Source of the DNA: Bacillota bacterium
Lineage (GTDB): Bacteria; Bacillota; Limnochordia; Darwinibacteriales; Darwinibacteriaceae
Direction of reading: 5' to 3'
Length of the DNA: 36,995 bases
Assembly: GCA_012521465.1 (NCBI GenBank)
Contig: JAAYMI010000189.1
Location: 1 to 36,995 of the forward strand
The translations under genes were made by a program, and so were the position numbers. Shown here piece after piece: positions 7,713 through 15,466 of the stretch. How positions within the stretch are numbered: position 1 is the stretch's first letter; the number at the start of each line of letters is the position of its first letter. Under the pieces are notes generated by a model, which was not told the DNA's origin, did no database searches, and saw nothing but the letters and a program-made list of their open reading frames with translations.

Positions 7713-8345
7713 GTGCTCACTCAACGCTTTCGGAGAAATGTTAGTTTAGTCTTGTTTATTGCTCTAATGCTCACTACCGCGTTGTTTTGGTCTCTGAGTT
7801 CTGCCACCGATGCCGGCCTGCGTGATGGGGTATTCACCGGCCGCGGAGCAGGCTTCGGCGGCGAAATGGTGGTAGCGGTCACTGTGGCCGGCGGCAGCAT
7901 AACCCAAGTCGACGTCGTAAGCCACAGCGATACCCCTCCTATTGCTGATCCCGCCTTGGAACAGCTTAAGGCGGCGGTTGTTGCCAACCAAAGCGCCGAA
8001 GTTGATACGGTTAGCGGAGCAACCTACACAAGTGCTGGTTTTCGGGCTGCCGTGGCGCAGGCTTTGGGCAAGGCTAGCGGAGAGCTCGCGGATGGCGAGT
8101 ATGTCGGGAGTGCCGAGGGCTTTAACGGTCCTCTCACCGTAAAAGTCACAGTCAGTGGAGGCACTGTTACCGACGTGGAAGTAACCGCACACAGTGATAC
8201 CCCTGGTATCTCTGACGGAGCGATCAAGGCGGTACCAGAGGCCATCGTGGCAGGCCAGACTGCTGACGTAGACGCAGTAAGCGGAGCAACTTACACGAGC
8301 AGAGGCATTATGAACGCGGTGAAGGATGCCATCGGCTGGGAGTAA
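7713..8345 (+). CDS. Membrane-anchored protein with two tandem FMN-binding domains
   Basis: An N-terminal membrane anchor (residues ~11-29) is followed by two copies of the FMN-binding domain known from NqrC/RnfG and fumarate-reductase-like proteins, about 37-115 and 126-205. Each copy has a flavin-attachment-type motif, SGATYTS at 101-107 and again at 190-196. In ApbE substrates the threonine of this motif carries covalent FMN. Each copy also has an HSDTP box (71-75 and 160-164). The domains should face outside the membrane and carry electrons. I chose GTG 7713 (210 residues); TTG 7692 is possible. Both lie after the promoter at 7650-7678, while the GTG at 7614 lies before it. The two copies are also alike at DNA level, suggesting a fairly recent duplication. 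Confidence 0.85.
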   Translation: MLTQRFRRNVSLVLFIALMLTTALFWSLSSATDAGLRDGVFTGRGAGFGGEMVVAVTVAGGSITQVDVVSHSDTPPIADPALEQLKAAVVANQSAEVDTVSGATYTSAGFRAAVAQALGKASGELADGEYVGSAEGFNGPLTVKVTVSGGTVTDVEVTAHSDTPGISDGAIKAVPEAIVAGQTADVDAVSGATYTSRGIMNAVKDAIGWE

Positions 8346-8360
8346 TCAGAGTGATTTCTC

Positions 8361-8394
8361 AGGAGCTTCTCACAATGTGGGGAAGCTTCTTTTT
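8361..8394 (+). terminator. Intrinsic terminator after the FMN-binding protein gene
   Basis: Arms 8361-8373 and 8377-8389 pair with one bulged base and some G-U pairs around a three-base loop. A T-rich tail follows to 8394. Confidence 0.75.
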
Positions 8395-8447
8395 CATGCC
8401 TAACTTGGTAATACTACCTCCAGACTAACCGGAAAGGAGGTAGACCC

Positions 8448-8618
8448 ATGCCCAGTTGGGAAGAGATGAGGATGGTTGGAGAGACCTGCTCTCAGTACGA
8501 GGCGGCCGATGATGGTCTGGAGCGGAGCTGTGGGAGCTGCGAGCATTGGGTGGATGACGAAGAAATGTGCGAGCTGGACATTTTTTTCGACCAACTCACG
8601 AGTTTAGACCAGACTTAG
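8448..8618 (+). CDS. Cys-rich miniprotein, 56 residues
   Basis: This is a short gene with a strong SD (AAAGGAGG) ten bases before ATG 8448 and a TAG at 8616-8618. The protein is acidic with four cysteines (C14, C29, C32, C41). The core SCGSCEHW...MCELD has the C-x2-C-x8-C spacing of small zinc-ribbon-like proteins that I recall as common, uncharacterised products in clostridia. It has no signal peptide or membrane segment. It follows a terminator and precedes sdaAB by 57 bases, so it may be its own unit or share a transcript with the serine dehydratase genes. The function is unknown. The SD and codon structure make it credible as a gene. Confidence 0.7.
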   Translation: MPSWEEMRMVGETCSQYEAADDGLERSCGSCEHWVDDEEMCELDIFFDQLTSLDQT

Positions 8619-8624
8619 GGATGC

Positions 8625-8653
8625 TGGTCAAAACCCTAGTTTCAGTGTAAGAT
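8625..8653 (+). promoter_or_regulatory. Possible promoter for sdaAB-sdaAA
   Basis: TGGTCA (8625-8630), a 17-base spacer and TAAGAT (8648-8653) match the sigma-A consensus at four of six positions each. The site is weak but correctly placed 22 bases before the sdaAB start. Confidence 0.35.
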
Positions 8654-8675
8654 AGAGGAGTGGGGAGGGAAAGGG

Positions 8676-9341
8676 ATGCCTCAGATCGGCGTGTTTGACG
8701 TTGTGGGGCCCATTATGGTGGGCCCTTCTAGTTCACATACAGCAGGGGCTGTGCGCTTGGGCTTTGCGGCCAGGAAGATTCTGGGGGAGGAAGTGCGCAG
8801 TGCTGAGATCGGCCTGCACGGTTCCTTTGCTGCTACCTACTGGGGACACCGCACTGATGTGGCCATATTGGCCGGCCTGTTAGGTATGGCCATGGATGAC
8901 TCACGCATTCCTGCAGCCAAGGAGCTGGCTGCTCAGGCAGGGCTGCGGTATGCCTTTCAAGTGGTGGACTTAGGCGATGTGCACCCCAATTCGGTGCTTA
9001 TGCGGGTGCAGGGCGATAGCCGGGCCGTGGAGGTGAAAGGCGCATCCATTGGCGGCGGACGCATTTCTATATACGAGATCGATCGGTTTCCTGTGTCAAT
9101 CGACGGTACGTACAGTGTTCTGCTGGCGCGGTACACGGATCAGCCTGGCATTGTGGCAGACATCACTCGCATCCTAGCCAGTTTTGGGATTAATATCGCA
9201 TTTATGGACGTCAGCCGCAAGATGCGTGGCTCGGAGGCCCTCTTGGTTGCAGAAACGGACGATCCCATCGCCAATGATGTACTAGACCTGGTGGAAAGCC
9301 TGCAGAAAGGAATCACGGCGCGGGTACTGCCCAGCTTCTAG
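8676..9341 (+). CDS. sdaAB: L-serine dehydratase, iron-sulfur dependent, beta subunit
   Basis: This is the smaller subunit of the two-chain [4Fe-4S] L-serine dehydratase, which deaminates serine to pyruvate and ammonia. The N-terminal domain has the signature VGPIMVGPSSSHTAGAVRLG. The last ~70 residues (from about 149, YSVLLARYTDQPGIVADITRIL) form an ACT domain, a common small-molecule-binding fold. ATG 8676 follows a G-rich SD (GGGAGGGAAAGGG). At 221 residues it matches the Bacillus SdaAB type. The alpha subunit gene begins 10 bases after the stop, so the two are translated together. Confidence 0.96.
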   Translation: MPQIGVFDVVGPIMVGPSSSHTAGAVRLGFAARKILGEEVRSAEIGLHGSFAATYWGHRTDVAILAGLLGMAMDDSRIPAAKELAAQAGLRYAFQVVDLGDVHPNSVLMRVQGDSRAVEVKGASIGGGRISIYEIDRFPVSIDGTYSVLLARYTDQPGIVADITRILASFGINIAFMDVSRKMRGSEALLVAETDDPIANDVLDLVESLQKGITARVLPSF

Positions 9342-9351
9342 GAGGGATAAC

Positions 9352-10239
9352 ATGGAAATAACATCTGCGGTGCAGCTCCTAGAGCTCTGTACAGCAAAGG
9401 ATAAAAGCATTCCTCAAATAGTGGCAGAATACGAAGCTTTCCGCTCCATGACAAGTACCCAGGCCGTGCGGGAGCAAATGGCTGCCACTTTGAGAGTCAT
9501 GCGGGAGGCAGTCCATGGAGGAATTGCGGACACAGGGGAATACGCCCATCTGGCAAAGGACTATGGCCAGAAGGTGTACCAAGCGCAAGCAGCAGGGCGG
9601 CTGTTTGGCGGACCGCTTTTGAATACTGTAATTCTGTATGCGCTGTCCGTCGCCCAGTACAACGCGAGCTTGGGGCGGATCGTCGCCTGCCCAACGGCGG
9701 GAAGCTGTGGCGTTGTGCCAGGTGCCGTGCTTCCGATTGCCGAAGAACTTGGCCTCGATGATGAGGAAGTGATCGACGCGCTGTTGGTGATGGCGGGTAT
9801 CGGCATCGTCAGTGCCTCACAGGGTCCGATCAGCGGCGCTGAGGGAGGCTGCCAGGCAGAGTGCGGCGTGGCTTCCGCCATGGCTGCGGGAGCGGTGGCT
9901 TACCTTGGCGGCGCATCGAATGAAACAGTGTTCACCGCGGCTTCCCTTGCCCTCCAAAGTATGCTGGGCTTGGTATGCGATCCCATTGCTTCCCTGGTAG
10001 AAGTTCCCTGTGTGACTCGGAACGCAACTGCTGCAGTAAATGCCATTACCGCGGCCAACATGGCCCTCGCGGGCATACCGGCAGTTGTTCCCTATGACGA
10101 GGTTGTCGTGGCCATGAAAGGGATCGGCCGGGCGATGCCCGAATCCCTGAGAGAAACGAGTATCGGCGGCCTAGCTGGAACACCCACGGGAAAAGGGATC
10201 TACAAGGAGATGCGGGCTCGCTACCGCTTGGATGGTTAA
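9352..10239 (+). CDS. sdaAA: L-serine dehydratase, iron-sulfur dependent, alpha subunit
   Basis: This is the catalytic subunit of the [4Fe-4S] serine dehydratase, completing the enzyme with SdaAB. Conserved cysteines are visible in CPTAGSCG (C113, C119), GGCQAECG (C167, C171), LVCDP (C209) and VEVPCVTRN (C220). The family uses a subset of these for a cluster whose unique iron polarises serine. GGPLLN and SASQGPISGAEGGC are further family blocks. ATG 9352 follows GGAGGG at ideal spacing, and 295 residues is normal. A strong bidirectional terminator follows immediately. Confidence 0.97.
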   Translation: MEITSAVQLLELCTAKDKSIPQIVAEYEAFRSMTSTQAVREQMAATLRVMREAVHGGIADTGEYAHLAKDYGQKVYQAQAAGRLFGGPLLNTVILYALSVAQYNASLGRIVACPTAGSCGVVPGAVLPIAEELGLDDEEVIDALLVMAGIGIVSASQGPISGAEGGCQAECGVASAMAAGAVAYLGGASNETVFTAASLALQSMLGLVCDPIASLVEVPCVTRNATAAVNAITAANMALAGIPAVVPYDEVVVAMKGIGRAMPESLRETSIGGLAGTPTGKGIYKEMRARYRLDG

Positions 10240-10240
10240 A

Positions 10241-10276
10241 AGAAAAACGACCCACACGAGTGGATCGTTTTTCTAA
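10241..10276. terminator. Bidirectional terminator shared by sdaAA and tRNA-Asp
   Basis: Arms of 14 bases (10241-10254 and 10261-10274) pair around a six-base loop and end in A- and T-runs on both sides. It therefore works as an intrinsic terminator for sdaAA on the plus strand and for the tRNA on the minus strand. Confidence 0.88.
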
Positions 10277-10282
10277 GAGTTA

Positions 10283-10359
10283 TGGCGGAACCGACGAGAC
10301 TCGAACTCGCGATCTCCGGCGTGACAGGCCGGCGTGTTAACCAGCTACACCACGGCTCC
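10283..10359 (-). tRNA. tRNA-Asp (anticodon GTC)
   Basis: The minus strand folds into a 77-base cloverleaf: acceptor GGAGCCG pairing with CGGTTCC, D-arm GTGTAGCTGGTTAACAC, anticodon stem CCGGC/GCCGG with loop CTGTCAC (anticodon at 10323-10325), a TTCGAGT T-loop and an encoded CCA. A promoter lies upstream and a terminator downstream, so it is a single-tRNA unit. Confidence 0.97.
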
Positions 10360-10370
10360 TAGCAAGGGTT

Positions 10371-10399
10371 ATTATACAATGAACCGCGGAGAATTACAA
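10371..10399 (-). promoter_or_regulatory. Promoter of tRNA-Asp
   Basis: On the minus strand TTGTAA (10399-10394), 17 bases and a perfect TATAAT (10376-10371) lie 11 bases before the tRNA 5' end. Confidence 0.8.
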
Positions 10400-10509
10400 G
10401 GGGTCTGGTAGACAATCTTGATGATTTAGATCAACCAAGCTTGATTTTTGGCCGCTTTTTGCAGTAAGGCGCGGTCACTCGCGGGTGCGGTTCAGAAAGG
10501 AGGATGAAG

Positions 10510-10929
10510 ATGAGACAGCTAGCAGAGGTTATCCGGAGGGAAGATGGCGCGGTGTGGGTTAGATTAGACAATCCCTCCAAAGAGTGCGGCAACTGTAAAG
10601 GCTGTGTGCGCTTAACGGGGGAGCGGAAGATTGAGGATGTGGTACTGCGCCTCAATGATCCAACAGGCGCATACCAGCCAGGCGACCGGGTGTTCTTAGA
10701 GACCGAAGGTAAGGAAGCGTTCAAAGCTGTCACAGTGCTGTACGGCATTCCCTTTGCAGCTCTGTTTGTGGGCTATGGAGTAACCTATGCTCTTATCGGT
10801 AGTGATGCCCTGGCCGGTTTAGGAGCGGTTGCTGGACTGATTCTTGGTGCATTCGTTTCTCGTCCCCTCGCCAGGAAGATTGCGGATCGGATGAAAGAGC
10901 CTTATATCAGTGCGCGGGCTTGCAGTTAG
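10510..10929 (+). CDS. RseC/MucC-family membrane protein
   Basis: The protein matches the RseC family: a small N-terminal domain with a Cys cluster (ECGNCKGCVRL; C26, C29, C32), a beta-rich stretch ending at PGDRVFLET, then two membrane helices (~72-95 and ~98-117) and a basic tail. Members are linked to SoxR reduction, Rnf-type electron transfer or sigma-E control in proteobacteria; the role in Bacillota is not settled. I chose ATG 10510 (139 residues), six bases after GGAGG; the ATG at 10504 abuts the SD. It is followed after 10 bases by an ABC transporter ATPase, suggesting one transcript. Confidence 0.8.
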   Translation: MRQLAEVIRREDGAVWVRLDNPSKECGNCKGCVRLTGERKIEDVVLRLNDPTGAYQPGDRVFLETEGKEAFKAVTVLYGIPFAALFVGYGVTYALIGSDALAGLGAVAGLILGAFVSRPLARKIADRMKEPYISARACS

Positions 10930-10939
10930 GGGGCCAAAT

Positions 10940-11836
10940 ATGGCACTAAGTGTATTGAACGTAACCAAACGGTTTCGCGATATCACTGCGGTAAAAGACC
11001 TCAGCTTCAAGGTGGATCGCGGACGCATCCTCGGGTTCCTCGGACCTAATGGGGCGGGCAAGACCACAACCATGCGGGTGATCCTAGGCATTCTGAAGCC
11101 TGATGCAGGTCATGTGAGCTGGGAAGGTCGTCCCCTATCTTACTGGGGTCCGGCACTGTTTGGCTATCTACCGGAGGAGCGAGGCTTGTACCCAAAGATG
11201 CACATGCACGAACATCTAGTCTTCTTGGGACAGCTCAACGGCCTGAGTTCTCGCGACGCCAAGGTCAGGGCAGATCAGTGGATTGAGCGGTTGGGGCTGG
11301 GGGAATATCGCGGGAAACGCATTGAGGAGCTGTCCAAGGGCAATCAGCAGAAGGTACAGGTCATTGGCGCGCTGCTGCACCAGCCGAAACTCCTAATCTT
11401 GGACGAGCCGTTCAGCGGGTTGGACCCTGTAAACACTGCCATGCTGAAAGAAGTCCTGCTGGAGCAGAGCCAGACAGGCTGTACCGTTGTCTTTTCCAGC
11501 CACCGCATGGACCAGGTGGAAGAGCTGTGCGAAGATATTGTGCTGATCCATCGGGGAGAGCTCGTGCTCAGCGGCAATCTCCAGCGGATTAAGAGTGCTA
11601 TGGGACGCCAGATCTTGCGGGTGGCTCTAGAAGGCAGGCGGGATTTTTGGCGCCGGATTCCCGGACTTACTCTCTTGGCAGATCGGCCAGACTATTTGGA
11701 GTTCCGCATTGATCCCAGCCTTGATCCTAACATCGTTTTGACCCAGGCGCTGCAGGCGGGTAAAGTGATCCGCTTTGAACTGATGGAGCCTTCCCTGGAC
11801 CAGATTTTCGTGGAAAGGGTAGGTGCAGGGGCGTGA
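10940..11836 (+). CDS. natA: ABC transporter ATP-binding protein, NatA type
   Basis: This is the ATPase half of an ABC-2 exporter. Walker A GPNGAGKT is at 35-42, the signature LSKGNQQK at 131-138 and Walker B LLILDEP at 151-157, followed by a switch-type histidine in FSSHRMDQ. The C-terminal ~85 residues match the accessory domain typical of NatA/YhaQ-type ATPases. ATG 10940 (298 residues) follows a G-rich SD; an upstream GTG at 10910 lies inside rseC. The gene overlaps the permease by 4 bp, so translation is coupled. Family members export Na+ or unknown substrates, so the symbol is by family only. Confidence 0.88.
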   Translation: MALSVLNVTKRFRDITAVKDLSFKVDRGRILGFLGPNGAGKTTTMRVILGILKPDAGHVSWEGRPLSYWGPALFGYLPEERGLYPKMHMHEHLVFLGQLNGLSSRDAKVRADQWIERLGLGEYRGKRIEELSKGNQQKVQVIGALLHQPKLLILDEPFSGLDPVNTAMLKEVLLEQSQTGCTVVFSSHRMDQVEELCEDIVLIHRGELVLSGNLQRIKSAMGRQILRVALEGRRDFWRRIPGLTLLADRPDYLEFRIDPSLDPNIVLTQALQAGKVIRFELMEPSLDQIFVERVGAGA

Positions 11837-13080
11837 AGATGATTCCCGTACTAGTCAAACGAGATTTTGCTTCCCGGGTTAGGGGGATGCCGTATGTCAT
11901 TACCACTGTGTTGGGCGTGCTGGTGTTTATCGGTCTGGGCTTTGCCCCGGTTTTGATGGAATACTTTGCTGCGGCTTTTGCCGAGGATACACTTGATATT
12001 CTGGTGGTGGACTACACCGGTGAATTTCTGCCGGTCCTCGCAGAAGTGGCTGCCGACAGTGGTGCAGAGGCTGTGCGCATTGAGGCCGTGCCGGTGGGCG
12101 AGGAAAGCACAGCGTTTCAGCGGGTGATTGATGAGGGGCGCGATGGTCTGTTATTGGTGGATCTTCCCGAGTTCGCCTTTACCACTCTGGATGCTGCCAA
12201 TTACGCGCAAAATTCTCGGTTGCAGAACCTGCTCGACCGAAGCTTGACTCGCCTGAATGCCCGCAATCTTGGGTTAGGTGCGGACGAATTGGCTAAGCTG
12301 TTTGCCGCCGCTGATCTGCAGGTTCGGCAGATTGGCGCCGGTGAGGATGGAGAGGAGGGCGGAGATTTCACCTCCTCGGCAGTGTTGGCCTATTTCATGA
12401 TCTTCATGATCTACACGTGTCTCATTATGTACGGCAATATGGTTGCTTCCGGTGTCGCCGAAGAAAAGAGTTCCCGGATCATGGAAGTGATGATCGCCAA
12501 GGTAAAGCCCACGGAGCTCATGTTCGGCAAGATTTTGGGCATAGGCGCTTTGGGTCTCATGCAGTTTGCGATTTGGGTCGCGGCGGCTCTGGCCACCAAT
12601 GCAGTGCGCCGGGCGGGCTTGTTCGGCCTTCCTTTTGATACGGGTATATCCTTGGGTAATGTCCAGCCAGTGCTTTTGGTCTGGTTCGCGGTCTTCTTTA
12701 TCCTTGGTTTCTTCTTCTACGCTTCTATCTATGCCGCCGGCGGGGCAGTGGTCAGCCGGGTAGAAGAGGTGAACCAAGTTGTCACAATCTTGACCATGTT
12801 GATTGTGGTGGGTTTCATCGTGGCCTTTATGTCGTTTACCAATCCTAACGGGCGTTTGGCGGTGATTGCCTCACTCATCCCCTTTACTTCGCCCATGGTT
12901 ATGTTTGCCCGCCTCACCTTGGGCAGTCCCCCAGCGGCCCAGGTAGCCGCGTCTGTAATCCTGCTTGTTTTAGCTGTTGTGTGCGGAGCTTGGCTGTCTG
13001 GCAGGATATATCGGGTGGGAGTCCTGCTGTATGGCAAGCGGCCCACATTCAGGGAAATCCTGCGCTACATGCGTGGTTGA
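11833..13080 (+). CDS. natB: ABC-2 type permease, NatB family
   Basis: This is the membrane partner of the preceding ATPase. An N-terminal helix (~20-45) is followed by an extracytoplasmic domain of ~130 residues and then about five helices at the C-terminal end. The hallmark is MVASGVAEEKSSRIMEVMIA, the NatB-type coupling segment between membrane helices. GTG 11833 overlaps the natA stop by 4 bp; ATG 11839 is an alternative. The length is 415 residues. The NatAB pair of B. subtilis exports sodium, but the substrate here is not visible from sequence. No terminator is evident before the tRNA-Met promoter. Confidence 0.88.
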   Translation: MKMIPVLVKRDFASRVRGMPYVITTVLGVLVFIGLGFAPVLMEYFAAAFAEDTLDILVVDYTGEFLPVLAEVAADSGAEAVRIEAVPVGEESTAFQRVIDEGRDGLLLVDLPEFAFTTLDAANYAQNSRLQNLLDRSLTRLNARNLGLGADELAKLFAAADLQVRQIGAGEDGEEGGDFTSSAVLAYFMIFMIYTCLIMYGNMVASGVAEEKSSRIMEVMIAKVKPTELMFGKILGIGALGLMQFAIWVAAALATNAVRRAGLFGLPFDTGISLGNVQPVLLVWFAVFFILGFFFYASIYAAGGAVVSRVEEVNQVVTILTMLIVVGFIVAFMSFTNPNGRLAVIASLIPFTSPMVMFARLTLGSPPAAQVAASVILLVLAVVCGAWLSGRIYRVGVLLYGKRPTFREILRYMRG

Positions 13081-13106
13081 GCGGGCAAAATCCAAGGAAA
13101 GAAGGC

Positions 13107-13134
13107 TTGACTTTCCCCCGAGCCATGGTATAAT
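13107..13134 (+). promoter_or_regulatory. Promoter of tRNA-Met
   Basis: TTGACT (13107-13112), a 16-base spacer and a perfect TATAAT (13129-13134) end 12 bases before the tRNA. Confidence 0.82.
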
Positions 13135-13146
13135 AATTCTTGGCTT

Positions 13147-13223
13147 GGCGGCGTAGCTCAGTTGGTCAGAGCATGCGGTTCATACCCGCAGTGTCGCTGG
13201 TTCGAATCCAGCCGCCGCTACCA
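13147..13223 (+). tRNA. Elongator tRNA-Met (anticodon CAT)
   Basis: The sequence folds into a 77-base cloverleaf with acceptor GGCGGCG pairing with CGCCGCT (first pair G-U), anticodon stem TGCGG/CCGCA with loop TTCATAC (anticodon 13181-13183), T-loop TTCGAAT and encoded CCA. The paired 1-72 position and lack of the three G-C anticodon-stem pairs exclude initiator tRNA. The TTCATAC loop fits elongator Met rather than the tRNA-Ile(CAT) that TilS modifies. A tRNA-Met upstream of spoIIE is also found in B. subtilis. Confidence 0.96.
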
Positions 13224-13237
13224 CTCCAAAAATTCCT

Positions 13238-13275
13238 AAGAAACCTTGCAAATTTAACGCGGGGTTTCTTTTTTA
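13238..13275 (+). terminator. Intrinsic terminator after tRNA-Met
   Basis: A perfect 8-bp stem (aagaaacc at 13238-13245 with ggtttctt at 13263-13270), extendable by weaker pairs, is followed by a run of T. Confidence 0.82.
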
Positions 13276-13315
13276 TGCCCTTTAGTGCGAAAATTATGAA
13301 TGGGTTAGTATGCTG

Positions 13316-13349
13316 ATCGACAGATTGCCCTTTCCAGCTCTGGTATGGT
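13316..13349 (+). promoter_or_regulatory. Candidate Spo0A box and promoter of spoIIE
   Basis: ATCGACA at 13316-13322 is the reverse complement of TGTCGAT, six of seven matches to the Spo0A box TGNCGAA. Exactly 21 bases later comes TATGGT (13344-13349), preceded by TGG as an extended -10. In B. subtilis, Spo0A-activated spoIIE and spoIIG promoters have an unusually long gap between the -35-like element and the -10, with 0A boxes near it. The assignment is inferred from this similarity. Confidence 0.4.
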
Positions 13350-13386
13350 AAATAAGAATCCATTTTTGGAGACTGGGGAGGTCACG

Positions 13387-15465
13387 ATGGCACGATTTCA
13401 GCTCTTTCCGGCGCGGCAGTACCGCGGTGGGCACTGGCGGGGAGCGTGGATCCTAGAGATAAACCCGCCTGAAGATGTTCCCTGGGCATTGGTGCTGGCT
13501 GGTCTTTTCCTAGGGAATACCGCTGTGTTTGGCGAGCTTTTTCCCATGGGGATCGCGTACATCGCTGCACTCCGAGCCGTAGGCCCCCGGGAATCGACGC
13601 TGCTGCCCCTAGCCGCCGTTATGGCAAGTACGATTTGGACAGTGGGCTGGTGGCCTGCACTGCCATACATACTGGCTCTGTTGTTCCTTGGTTTTGTACA
13701 GCTGAGCGCAACAAGACTTACACAGGCCAAGAAGCTCTGGCTTGTAGCCGCTTTAGCGGCCTTTACCGGCAAGACACTGCTGGCATTTTTGCTGCATCCT
13801 GCCTTCGGTGTACTTTTGACCGGTTTGACTGAAGCAGTGGTGGGGACGCTGGCCTATCTGATCGCGCACGCGCTGCTCCACGGTCAGGCGGAACACGATG
13901 TGGCCTATCGGGAGACGCAGTGGGTCCTTGTGATCTTGGCCGTTACGGCTGCGTTTGACGGCACTATCTTGGGAATATCAGTCCGCTTATTCTTATCCTT
14001 CTTTCTCATTGCTGCCTCTGCCCGCCTTGGGGGACTTACCGTATCTGTTCTTATGGGTTCTGGCTTAGGCTTAGCTGGTCTGTTGCTGGGCGAGTCTGGC
14101 CAATTCGTCGTCTTAACAGTCCTGTGTGCTGTTCTGACCGGGGTTCTGAGCGGCAGTCCACTTGGTTTGATTGGCGGTCCGGCCCTGGCTGCCCTGTTCT
14201 CTCGCGGAGGCATCATCGATGGGTCGGTGGTTAGGCTGGCGGCTATTTCTTTAGGTGCTGGCCTTAGTGCCTTAGTGGTGCCGTCGCGGTATGTGCGCCA
14301 TTTAGCACGTGTGATTCCTGGCACACCGTCCTTCCACCAGCGTCAGGCCAGTTATACCGAAAGGATCCGTGAACTGCTTAACGAGAGGATGAGCGAGCAG
14401 CTTACGGTATTCGAGGAACTAGCTCAGACCCTCAAAGACTGTAACGAGCAGCTCGTGGCTACACAGCTGCACGCCATGGCTGATGTGATTCGCACCATGG
14501 CGGAGGAATTCTCCCCTGGAGTCCGCCTCACTGGCAGCTTGGAAGACCAGATTTTGCGGGCTTTCCCTGATGCAGACTTCCGCTCCGTGACGGCGATCTA
14601 TACCAGTGATGGTTTTGAAATCAGCGGTCAGCGAGGGCGCTGCTGTTCTGATCGCAGCTTCTGCAAAGAAGTGGCTCAGTTATGTTCACGCATCAGCGGC
14701 GAGCAGACATACACGGTGCTGCACCGCCGCTGTGAGCCGAGCAGGATGGTGTGCGGATTCAAAGTGGGTCCTAATCCCAAATACCGCTTGCAGGTGGAAA
14801 CCGCCATGATGGCCAGGAGTATTGTCTCAGGCGACAATGAAATGGTGTTCCAGCTCTCCAAGAGCAAAATGGCGGTAGTCTTGAGCGATGGAATGGGTGT
14901 TGGGGCACGTGCCCACGCCGAAAGCCGAGTAGCGATTCGCCTGCTGCAGCGGATGATAACCGCTGGGTACAACCTGGAGGTCGCTGTTTCCCTCGTCAAC
15001 CAGGTACTGCTTTTGCGGAGCCGCGATGAAATCTTCGTGACCATCGATCTGGTGGTCGTTGACCTGCACACAGGCAGGCTCGACTTTGTGAAGATCGGCG
15101 CCGCACCCAGCTTTATCAAACGGGGACGGGACGTGGAGATCATTCACAATCAGTGCCTGCCTGTGGGTATACTCTCTCAAATTGAGGTAGAGACTGATAG
15201 GAGATTGCTTAAGGAAGGCGAAGTACTGTTTATGGTCACAGACGGCATCCTCGAAGCTCGCCGGCATGTGGAGCACAAAGAAGAGTGGGTTTCCCGCATG
15301 CTGCAGCGCATTGACCATAACCAGGACTTAAAGGAATTAGCGAAACAGGTGCTGACCCGCAGCATCGCTGCTGCCCACGGTCGAGTGGAAGATGATATGA
15401 TGGTAGTGGCGGTAAAGCTAGTGAGGGCAGCTGAGGAGATTGAAGCCTACAGGAGGATATCCTAG
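13387..15465 (+). CDS. spoIIE: Stage II sporulation protein E, PP2C-type phosphatase
   Basis: SpoIIE is a polytopic membrane phosphatase that dephosphorylates SpoIIAA in the forespore and so releases sigma-F; it also acts at the polar septum. Roughly residues 30-300 are about ten hydrophobic helices, followed by a linker and the PP2C-type domain at ~480-692. Metal-binding aspartates are visible as Asp501 in SDGMGVG, Asp619 in VTDGILEA and Asp669-Asp670 in VEDDMMVVA. ATG 13387 (692 residues) follows GGGGAGG; an upstream frame start at 13345 overlaps the promoter. It is shorter than the 827 residues of B. subtilis SpoIIE, mostly in the middle regulatory region. tilS begins one base after the stop. 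Confidence 0.95.
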   Translation: MARFQLFPARQYRGGHWRGAWILEINPPEDVPWALVLAGLFLGNTAVFGELFPMGIAYIAALRAVGPRESTLLPLAAVMASTIWTVGWWPALPYILALLFLGFVQLSATRLTQAKKLWLVAALAAFTGKTLLAFLLHPAFGVLLTGLTEAVVGTLAYLIAHALLHGQAEHDVAYRETQWVLVILAVTAAFDGTILGISVRLFLSFFLIAASARLGGLTVSVLMGSGLGLAGLLLGESGQFVVLTVLCAVLTGVLSGSPLGLIGGPALAALFSRGGIIDGSVVRLAAISLGAGLSALVVPSRYVRHLARVIPGTPSFHQRQASYTERIRELLNERMSEQLTVFEELAQTLKDCNEQLVATQLHAMADVIRTMAEEFSPGVRLTGSLEDQILRAFPDADFRSVTAIYTSDGFEISGQRGRCCSDRSFCKEVAQLCSRISGEQTYTVLHRRCEPSRMVCGFKVGPNPKYRLQVETAMMARSIVSGDNEMVFQLSKSKMAVVLSDGMGVGARAHAESRVAIRLLQRMITAGYNLEVAVSLVNQVLLLRSRDEIFVTIDLVVVDLHTGRLDFVKIGAAPSFIKRGRDVEIIHNQCLPVGILSQIEVETDRRLLKEGEVLFMVTDGILEARRHVEHKEEWVSRMLQRIDHNQDLKELAKQVLTRSIAAAHGRVEDDMMVVAVKLVRAAEEIEAYRRIS

Positions 15466-15466
15466 C

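Noticed and set aside
10417-10440. FNR-like TTGAT...ATCAA dyad between tRNA-Asp and rseC
   Set aside because: The half-sites are 7 bases apart, while the FNR/CRP-type box needs 4. No promoter could be placed around it.
13147-13223. The CAT tRNA as tRNA-Ile2, the substrate of the nearby TilS
   Set aside because: The anticodon loop TTCATAC and overall sequence match elongator tRNA-Met rather than the CTCATAA loop of tRNA-Ile2.
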